Source: Dryomyza anilis (lineage: Eukaryota; Arthropoda; Insecta; Diptera; Dryomyzidae). From it: a stretch of DNA of 64,000 bases. Location of the stretch: NCBI GenBank assembly GCA_951804985.1, contig OX638134.1, forward strand, positions 8,639,017 to 8,703,016, in the 5' to 3' direction. Shown here piece after piece: positions 12,301 through 23,700 of this stretch (position 1 is the stretch's first letter; each line of letters opens with the position of its first letter). The notes beneath the pieces are model-generated. The model did not search any database. It was not told the DNA's origin and saw nothing but the letters and a program-made list of their open reading frames with translations. A program made the position numbers and the translations under genes.

Positions 12301-14754
12301 ACGATTTTTCTATAATGGTTTCTGATTTTTGTATAATATGTATAATTTTCAAAATATTTTATTACAAAATAAACGATTTTCAAAGCATATCGATTTCGTA
12401 TGCATTCCCTGCTTTTAAAACATTACAATCAAGCTTTCAATAATAGAGCAAAAACCTGTTATAACTGCTAAAGCAAAAAATATCTCTATTGATTACTTAT
12501 TTGATTTAATAATCTGCATCTAATGCAAAACTGTTACTGTTTTACATTAAAATGTTTACTTTCTGTCCCTAAAAAAAGGCTTGAATTAATAAAGAAATAA
12601 AATTACACTTGAATTGCACTTGAAAAAATAAAAAAAAAAAAAAAAATTTCCATTTATTTTTTAAATCTTCGAGCATATAAACTGCTTTGAATTGATAGAG
12701 AATTGAATTGATCAACGTTTCAAATAACAGTATATAAAATTTCCTATAATAAGTTAGAAAGGTCACAAAAATTATATAGTAGATAAGGTAAAAATATGTT
12801 GTAGATTATTTAGAAGTGTTTTTGATGATATAGGACCGACTATCTTTTATCTTCAAACATTTTAATCAAACGGTCAAGTGTAATAGGTCAAGTCAAGCAT
12901 AAAATGTAAGTAACAACGATATTTTGTGTACATATTTTGCTACCGCATAAAAAGTTAATTAAACAAGTACACGCTGCAAAAATAAGGGCTCTCCCAAACA
13001 TAATTTTGCAGGCATTAACATGTATGTTTGGAATTGTATGTAAACAGAATATGTAATTGACTGATAAATCATTTGTAAACAGGGTAGTATTGAGACTTGA
13101 ACAGTGTTGTAATGACTTACATTATAATATCACGGAAACGTTTGAATGTTGCCCCTTAAAATGGAGTATGTTCTAATGGAAACATATTAATAACTACATC
13201 CAAATAAAATAAATATTTGAACCGAAACATAAATATGTTCAAAATAAAACATGATTTTGAACGACCTGAATATAAATATGTTTCCAGTGAAACATATCAG
13301 TTGTTTCAGTTCAAAAAGTAGTATGTTTGCAAGAAACATATTTAAATATTTTTGGAAAGAAATCTTGAAAATAAAATACAAATAAAATGTTGTTTTTTTT
13401 ATTAATTTTTATTAAAAATCTTTAAACATGCACAGTGGGAATTTATAATAATTGAATTCATATACACATTTTTAAATGCATAAATAAATAATTCGTTTAA
13501 AACTGCAAGTACAAGTGACAGCATCAATGAATGCACAATTGCACCAGCAGACGCTAAACCAGACGATCCAGGCTCGCTTTATATTTGGTACAGTTTCTGT
13601 TGATCTCAGTACAGCACATAGCGTAGGCAAGGAATTCACGTAGGCTTTTGTAAATTCTGTTTGAAAATCGAAACACAGATTTTTATTTGTGGTTTTTTCA
13701 CATTAGTTTCAGAAATTATATACTGCACTATATTATACTCTATTACTATTTAAACTTTTTGTAACACAATTTATTTATTTAATTTACAAATATCAAAATT
13801 ATTACCGACGCGAACACGTTGTCAACCGAGTGTCAACTTTGTATACAAGAGAAGAGCTGTAAGAATACCTTTATTTACATTTGAATTAATTTTTTTGTTT
13901 GTTTTCAAACATCAGTATGTTTTAAATGATCCTATGGTTGAAAATTCTGCTCAACGAGTGCCAACTTCGTATACAAAAAGAATGTTGCAAGAATACACTT
14001 ATTTAAATCCAATTTCTTTTTTCATTGTTTTTAAACATCAATATGTTAAAACGATGGCGTAGGTAGAAAAATGCTGCACAACGTTGCCAACTTCGTCAGT
14101 CGATAAATTATCGAATTAAGACGTGCGTTGCGAACATACGTTGTATTTAGATTTGATTAGCATTTTCTGTGTTTCGAAACATAGTTTTAACCAAGTAAAT
14201 TGCCAAGAAACGGTTTATTCAAATGCAATTAAAATTTTATGTTGGTATTGTAACATATTTATGGTAAATTTGACAGATTCTGCTGGACAATATAATAATG
14301 TTTACATGTGAACAAAAATAAACTCAATTTCGATTATAATTTAATTACACTTCATTCCTAATACATGTATGTTAATTTCGTATTACTTTTTAATTACATT
14401 TAAACATATTCAAACAAATCTTTTCTATCCGTGTAAGTACAACATACGCTATCGCAAAAAAATATCTATATTAAGATTTAAAGATATCCCATATATCCAT
14501 ATCTGGCTATTCGATAGGGCCAATCGGTTGTCAGTGTTCTCAAGAAAAATTGAGCAATTTCCACAACAGATTTGATTAAGTAAAATTTGACAAACATACG
14601 TTAAGAAGTGCCTTTTTTATACCCTACACCTATGAGGTACAGGGTATATTAACTTTGTGCATATATTGTAACGCCCCTTAGGAGGCGTGTCCGGTATGGA
14701 AAAGTATATATATTCTTGATCAGCATCACTACCCGAGTCCGTTTAGCCATGTCC

Positions 14755-14790
<36 letters not shown>

Positions 14791-17700
14791 TGCTGTCTTG
14801 CTGTCTTGCTGTCCGAATACAGAATAACTTGAGAAATACTGATCAGAATGCGATGAAATTTCGTCTCAAAATATTTTATCCAAAAGTAGGAACTGAGTTT
14901 GAAAATGAGCCAAATCGGTCAACGGACACGCCCACCTCCCATACAAGTCAATTTTATATAACTTTTTCGGAACTAATAACTCGAAAAGTATTCAAGGTAT
15001 AGTTATAAAATTTAAAAGGTATTGTTAGAATTCACCTAAAAATATGTGGTCCAAAAATGGGCGTGATCCGCCCACTTTTTTTTTTCATTATTTCCCGGGT
15101 TTTCATAGTGGAAATTTGATCCGTAAATTATTAAATTCAAATCTATGAAATATTAGCCTTTAAAAATTTTAAATATAGGCGTGGTCCGCCCAATTACATT
15201 TTTTAAATTTATTTTTTTTAGTTTTTTACACTTTATATAATTTTTTTAATTTATGGGGATATAAGACGTATATTTCTGATATATGAATAATATTCTGAGG
15301 GTTAATATCCCCACCAAAGGTGTAGGGAATTCCATAGTCGGGCCCGACCGACTATAAAAATCCGCCCCATGTGACCGAACTTACCCATGTGACTTAACTT
15401 TCCCAACTCGTTTTTTTAAAGAGAAATGGTTTCCATATAATAAGAAATATGTTCCCTTTTTTTTTTTTAATAAAACGTTTTCTTTAAATGAAAATGTTTT
15501 CCTAAAATAATTAAAAATTCAATGCGACACAATTTCAAGCCCTTTATATTACGAAATTATTTTCTAAACTGTAAATAACTTTTAGAAAAAAGTTTCACCA
15601 AGCGGGTCATAAATATTATTCCACGGCTTCTGAAGAATATATTCCAGAATCAGTAAAAAAACATTTATATGAAAAAATTGTGATAAAAAACTTATACTAC
15701 ACGATACAAAATCCATTCAAATTTTTACAGTGGGTTCAATTAATACTGACATGTAAATAACTGTTTACAAAAACATTTTATTTGTAATACGCAAAAATTT
15801 GACAAAAGTCGTTCAATGATCAGCACATCAAGTGTATGACAAAAGAGAAAAATCCGTCTAACTTCCTAATTGAAAGAAATTGCTATATGGACATGATATG
15901 GGAACTAATCATTGATTTTAGTTCGTTGTCAAAATTTGACTCATTAAAAGTTCCACACGAGCACGGTCAAAATCAAAATCTATCCTATTATGGTAAATTT
16001 CGACTAGCGAAATGTACGTCATTAAACTGAATCGATTAATTACATGACCAATACGAACACGTCAAAAATTGCCTTATAGGGCCTCTTGGCCATATCGTGT
16101 TGATAATGTAACTGGTCAAGACAAAAATAGCATGATCGGTTTTAGTAAAATCTTTATTAGGGTAGGGAGATGGACGCAAGAACAACACGATCACGATCAA
16201 GATCGCAAAAATACCATGATCGGTTACTGATCATGATTTTAGTATAATTTTTATTAGGGTAGCGAGATGGACGCAAGACCAACAAGATCACAGTCAAGAT
16301 CCTGTCTACTCTTATAGTATATATATTTCTAATAGAGAGATCGACGTTTATAAATCGAACCAGAAGGTGATCAAGAATATTTATTTGATGATCAATCTGA
16401 CTTTATTTTACTTTTTCTATATTTGAAATAAGAATGTTGGCTAATAATAGTAGTTTCGTTCTTTTTGTAGGTTTTTTATTGTTATCGTTCTCGAAATAAA
16501 AACTATACAACTTATGATATTACTTCCAGACGTTGCTGATAATGCATGTTATCGTTTATGAAGTTTTGTTGTTATCTTATAAACAATATTATATATTGCA
16601 AGAAGTATACTCTATACTTTATCTACATTTTTTAATATTTGCCAACTGTTTGACCATTAAGCAGTAGCTAAGCTAACAAGAATTATAATTAAGTTAATCT
16701 ATGCCAAGCTATATTAGATTAATATAAAAGTAGATACAGTACAAAGTTCTTAATGATATAATGCAAATTATTTTTAGTTATTTATGATTATAATACACTA
16801 AAGGCAGATTTTTATTGTATATGAAATTTTTCAAAAAAAAATCCAATCCAAATTTTTTAAATTATTATATTTAAAAATTGAATTCCAAGTAGTTTTTTTT
16901 TAGAATTTTTCGTATAAAGTCAGTTGAAAGCTGTAACATGCCGTTATATTTAGTCATTTGGTAAAACTTTTGAGTTTATGAGTTTATTTGAGTTTTCTTT
17001 ATATTGTTATCAGAAAATTTCATATAAATACTTTTTGTTGCATAATTTAACTTGCTTTCTTTCTTGTCACTCATCGAATTGTTTGTATTTTTGTTTTATT
17101 TCGTTTTATATTTTGCTTTGTACCTTAATGGCGTTTTATTTATGGCGTTTTATAAATAATAAATCTTTAGCAGGAAATTTGTACAATGTGCAAAATTTTT
17201 TAAATTATAAACAAAGCATTTTATTGTTTATTCTGTCTGGTTAAAAATATGCAATTGTTTTTTTTTTTAATATTTAAAAGAGGTTTTTATGTTTTTTCTG
17301 TTTAATATAGTATTTTTATTTTATATATTTTTAGCGTATTTCACAAAAGCCAATTTGCAATCGAAATTGCAGGTCCTCTTTTGCCATAATAACGAATATA
17401 GTGAAAAGTGTTGTCCAATTATTCAAAAACTAGTTTAAACGTAGTTTAAACCATTAGCATCGGTCGTTTAAACTAAGTTTAAACGAATGTTGAAGTTCAC
17501 TGAAAAAATCGATTTTGATTTTAAACGAAGTTTAAACGACAAAGTTCAACTAACACTGAAAACTGGCCCTAAGTTTGTAAGCTTCCAATCCCGTGATCAC
17601 GAATTTTTCAGGATCCCGGGATTGAAAAGAAAATCTGTTCTAAAAAAATCCGAAATTAAATCCGGAGATTGCTAAAAATGACGTGCAGAAAAATGACGTG

Positions 17701-20700
17701 CAGATTTTCATTATTTTTTAATAGGCCTTGATGTTAAATGTTTTGTTAACACCGCCCTAATATTTTTCATAAAACCCCAAGAAACAAAACGGTCCGTTAA
17801 CGGTGCCGTATACATGATAGCAATACGGAATACGATTCCGTAAACGTTCCGTTTTCTAGATACGAAAACATACCAGTAAACGGAGAAAGAGGAACATCGA
17901 AACCGATTTCGAATCCATTGAGAGTACGATTCGACGGTACGTTAACGGACTGTCATACTCGATGAACTACGGGGTGAGTCCGTCGAGAGTACGTTTCGAC
18001 GAAATGTTAACGGACCAAAAATCCCGAAATTAAATTCCGGGATAGCAAAATTCTAAATTTGCAGTTGGCATATTTTCATAATTTTTTAATAGAATTTGAT
18101 GATAAATGTTTTGTTAAAAACGCTCCTACTATTTTTTATAAAGCCCCAAGGAACAAGGGTCCGTTAACGGTGCCGTATACGGAACAGCAATACGGAATAC
18201 GATTCCGTAAAGTTCCGTTTTCTGAATACGAAAACTGTCCAGTAAATGGATAATGAGGAACATCGAAACAGATTTCCAATCCGTTAAAGGTACGTTTCGA
18301 CGGTACGTTAACGGACCGTCATACTAGATGAACTACTGAGTGTGTCCGTCGAGAGTACGTTTCGACGCTACGTAAACGGACCGTCATACTGGATGAAATA
18401 CAGAGTAAATCCGTTGATATTACGTGTTGACGGTCCGTTAACGGCCCGTCATTCTGGACAAAATACGGAGTGATTCCGTTGAGATTGTGTTACGACGGTC
18501 CGTTAACGTACCGTAGATCTATATGAAATACGGAATTAATAGATTAAAAACACCGTTTTCATACAAAATGACCTTACGCATATTTTTATTTTACAAGAAA
18601 CAAACTTATCTATATATATAAAACTCTTGGTCCGTCTGTCAGTCTGTCTGTTTGTTCCAGCATCACGTCTAAACCGCTGAACCGATTTAACTGAAATTTT
18701 GCACCAGGATACTATGGAGTCCGGAGGGTGTCATAGGCTATATATGGGCGGGATTGGACAAAGGGGCGTGGTACCTCCCATACAACCTAAACTTTCAAAA
18801 CGACATAACTCAGCACATACACAATCTAAAAAGATGAAACAAAAAAACTAAAATTCACCACATAATTTTACGGCGAAGATTTCTACTGGGAAGAATTCTG
18901 CGGCGAAATATTCTACTGTCTGAATTGTCTTTGAGAAAAGTTGTTTTGGCGGAGAATTATTATTTGGTTACTACATTTATAAAACCAATAATAACTTCCA
19001 CAGCGAATCACGGGCCCCTGATATAAAAAATAATAATAATGTTTTTTTATATTAATAAAATCGCTTTATATCTATGAATTCGCAAAATCTTAGCACGAGT
19101 CGTGCACGGGTCCAGCTAGTTATGAATAAAATTGAAAATTTAAATATACAAATTTTACTACACAACACGAAACAACATAATTGGTGTTTATAATATTGTA
19201 ATCTACTCCACATGGTATTTCCAAAATCGATTTCTTGTCAACAAAGACCAAAACAATAATTAATTCGAAAAAAAAAATATCACTTAAACTGGATTGTAGA
19301 GTTTAAACGGAAAATATACGGAGCACTCCGTTTCAACGGTACCGTAAACGACTACAACAAACGGCAATCATACGGAATAATTTGGAAATACGAAGAAAAA
19401 CGGAATTCTAACGCAGTCGTACGATTTGACGGTACGTTAACGGTGCGTAATCGTACATGCTACGACGGATACTTACTCAATGCTCCGTAAGCAATGTTAC
19501 TTGGGGCTGTATGTATGAATTTTCATTTTTTTGTTACCTGTAATATTTTTTTTAATCCCGAAAATCCCGGGAATGTATTTGGTGACTTTTAGTTCTACAA
19601 CGACGATATGAATTATGTGTTTATTAAAATTTGTTTGTTCCTTGTGTTCTTTGAATTTTCTGTCAAAAAACAAAATTTACTGAACAAAAAATAAAAATAC
19701 ATTTTATCGAAAATGACAACAATATCAACTCGATATCTATAACGACAAAAAAGCGATATCGTTCTAGATAGGTTCTTGTTTTTATCGTAAACTCGATCAT
19801 TTTCATATCATAATAGATTATTGAAAATGATAATTTTTGTCTATTAACGACTTCGTTTCGATATCGTTTGGAAATGATAAATAATACTTTAAAACATTTT
19901 TTGGTAAACCTTTTTTTTATTTTAAATCAACTATAATATTGTCTCTTTTGATTATTTCAGTTAATTCCCATTGCCGTTGGCATTGTCGCCGTCGTTGCCG
20001 GCGCCGTCATTCTGCACTACTTCCTCAATAAGAAGACCAAAACGCCCGCACGTAAACCCAATAAAACCGCACGCCTGCGCACGCTTGTCGATGCCAATGA
20101 CAAATATCAGTTGCCGCTGATCGAAAAGGAGGTGCTTAGCCATGATACACGTCGCTTCCGTTTTGGTCTACCATCGAATCAGCATATCTTGGGACTGCCC
20201 GTTGGTCAACACATTCATCTGATTGCAACCATTGACAATGAGTTGGTTATACGTCCGTATACACCCATCTCGTGTGATGATGATGTCGGCTATGTTGATC
20301 TTGTGGTCAAGGTCTACTTTAAGGATGTGCACCCGAAATTCCCCGCTGGCGGTAAAATGTCACAACACTTGGATGCCATGCAAATTGGTGATAAGATTTC
20401 GTTCCGTGGTCCTTCGGGCCGATTGCAATATCAGGGCAACGGTAGTTTCTCGATTAAGAAGTTGCGCAAAGATCCGCCAAAGACCGTGGTGGCCAAGCGT
20501 GTTAATATGATTGCTGGCGGTACTGGTATTACGCCTATGTTGCAGTTGGTGCGCGATGTGCTCAAGAATAGCGCCAAAGATAGCACTGAGTTGGCGCTAT
20601 TGTTTGCCAATCAGGTGAGGCTAATATTTTTAAAATTTTAATATATTAATTTAACAAAATATATTCTTATGCCACACAGAGTGAAGAGGATATACTGCTG

Positions 20701-23700
20701 CGCAAGGAACTCGACGATTTGGCTAAGCAACACCCTGAACAATTCAAGGTTTGGTACACGGTCGACAAGGCTACTGAAGGTGAGTTTTTACATTAGTATT
20801 TTTTCACATTATTTACATCAACTTGTTCGACATTCTACAACACAACGCTATTTTCACAATATATCTCTTTTTGTACCCCACTGCTGCTCTGGGTGATCAT
20901 GTGCGTCGTTTGTATTTAGGCTGGTCCTATAATACTGGCTACATTAACGATGACATGATGAAGGATCATTTGTTTCCGCCGCGCAAAGACTGTCTGTGTC
21001 TGTTGTGCGGTCCACCGCCCATGGTGAACTACACCTGCATACCGGGGCTGGAGCGTTTGGGTCATCACACCAATATGCGCTTTAGTTATTAAGGGATATT
21101 TTTGATTTTCTAGTGAATTCTATTTATTTTAATTTTCTTTTACGCCTCTTACTGCGGTACTTTGTTGTAGTGAATGGATTAAAAGGTAATTCGAACTATG
21201 CAACGTTTGTCATTATATTTTGCATTAGTTTGCTTCATATGATTTTTTTTTATTTGTGTTTAGTGCAATGAATCGTAACACTTTTTTGTTTATATCGAAA
21301 CAGTTCTTCATTGCAGCGATAAAACTAAATAGCTATTTGAAATATTAAGTTTATGACTTAATATTATTCATAAAAATATGTTTTGCATTTTAAAAACTGT
21401 AGTGACAGTCGAAAATTTGATGTGTACACTGGGCAAACGACAGAAATATAGGGCTTATAGTTCAGAAAATGTCATATACGGCCATGTTCCGACTTTCGAT
21501 CAAATTTCGATTGAATTTCATATAAAATTTGTAAAGAAACGGTTTTGAATTTGATGTCACAATACAAAAATGTGTTTTTCAAACAAATTCAAATCGTTGA
21601 AGTCAAAGCACACGGATTGGATTTATTGAAAAAACAATTTTTTGTACTGAGACATCGAATTCAAAACAGTTTACAAGTTTTATATGAAATTCGATCGAAA
21701 GTCGGAACATGACCGATAATGCATATTCATATTTGAAAAACTTATTTAGTTTGTTTTGCTTTAACAACGACGTTAATTTTAATTAAAACAATAATGAAAT
21801 ACTTTTATTGTGTACACTCACATGAGTTCCTCACCTCGTTTTTGTCTCGAATCGAGATTTCGGCCAAACAAATTTAATAAGCACATATATTGTGTTAAAG
21901 ATGTTTTGTATAAGTTGTCCTTATTATAATTAAAATATTTCCATAGAGGTAATTTAGATAAAAACATATGTATTACTATAAAATTTGATTGTGAGCAATA
22001 CATCTTATAACGCACATCGAAAAAAGACAAGGAATTGTTTTTCCAGTGAACTGGTCGCAAAATGAGTTATTTAGTTAAAAGAAATATTTATTGATTGTAA
22101 AAAGAGATATCGAATGTTTATTGGTTTAAGAGCAAAGGAAGCTAAGCTAAAACTCTCACTTTTATTGCATTGCTTTCGAGCAGCAGCAAAAGTTTGAATT
22201 GATTACAACACAATGCTTCGAAAGGAAGCAACATTTGTATTACTTTCAGCGGAATACTTTCAAAGAAAGTAAAGCTATTTGTTGAGCAATGCTTCAAGAT
22301 TAGATATACTTTTACTTCTTACTTTTGAAATGCTTCACAATATTTATATTGTATGCTCCTTACGCTTTGCTAAAATGCTTAATTTAGGACTCTTTAAGAG
22401 CTATTCCCCTACGGAAAAATATTATTAATCGGTCCTAGTTCTGTCCCTTTTAAATGAAACCAAATGTCAACTTTAACATGTCGTTGTCATAGGAATTAAA
22501 AAGCAGAAAGCATTTAAAAAGCAAGAAATGAGAGCAAAAAGCTAGAGTTTTAGAATCGGGACAGCATTTGAAAAGCAAAGAGTGAGATTTTTGGAATCGA
22601 AACTGCGTTTAAAAAGCAGAACGCATTTAAATAGCAAGAAATGAGAGCAAAAAGCTAGAGTTTTAGAATCGGGACAGCATTTTAAAAGCAAAGAGCGAAG
22701 GTTTCGGAATTGAGACAGCATGTAAAAAGCAAAGGAAGATAGTTTTGTAATCGAGATTAAAACAGCAAAGTATTTAAACAGCAAAAAGCAAGAGTTTTGG
22801 AATGGAACCAGCATTTAAAAAGCAAAGAGCGAGAGTTTAAGAATCGAGACAGCAAATAAAAAGCAAAAGACCAGTTTTTTTGAATCGAGAATGCATTTAA
22901 AATGCAGAAAGCGAGAGTTTTTGCATTGAAATGGCATTTAAAAACCAAAGAGTGAGAATTTTTGCAATCGGGACAGAATTTAAAAAGCAAAAAGCGAGAG
23001 TTTTAGAATCGGGACAGCATTTGAAAAGCAAAGAGCAAAAGTTTCGGAATTGAGACAGCATGTAAAAGCAAAGAGATATAGTTTTGTAATCGGGACAGTA
23101 TTTAATAAACAGCAAAAACCAAGAGTTTTGAAATGGAGACAGCATTTAAAAAGCAAAAACGAGAGTTTTGGAATCAAAACAGCATTTAACCAGTTGGGAA
23201 GGTAAGATCACATGGGAAATTTTAAAGTAGGTGTAATTATGATAGTTAGGATTATCAAAATTATAGTCGGTCTAAGCCGACTATAAATACCCTACACATA
23301 TGTGTGGTTACCACTCAAAGTGATATATAGATCACCAAGGTATACGAATCCTGAAAATAACTACAAACATTCAATCGCTGAAGAATTTCCATTCATTTGA
23401 TACCCATATTTACAAATGGGTAGGTGTACCGAATTTCGATTTTTTTTTTTGTGAACCACAAGTCTTTTCGCCGGAAAACATTATTATCATGTATTTGAGC
23501 ATGATGTCAATATATATTTGACCAAAAAAGTTTACCTAAGCACGTATACATAAAAATTGATCTTTATATGTACATTTTATATGAGGTATTTGAACATAAG
23601 TGGTCGGATCATAGGTCACAATGGACCGATCTCGCCAATTTTTTCGCACATACAGCGTAGGTATATTAGTAATCTAAGTTATAAGTTTCATTTATCTAGC

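Noticed and set aside
16978..17244. 88-codon ATG frame rich in L, F, Y and C
   Set aside because: Composition is what T-rich DNA gives by chance; no promoter, homology or poly-A support.
22542..23177. Overlapping minus-strand frames rich in [18 protein letters not shown] text
   Set aside because: They arise from the 41-bp minisatellite; the same periodic peptides appear in several frames and again at 32.6-33.3 kb.
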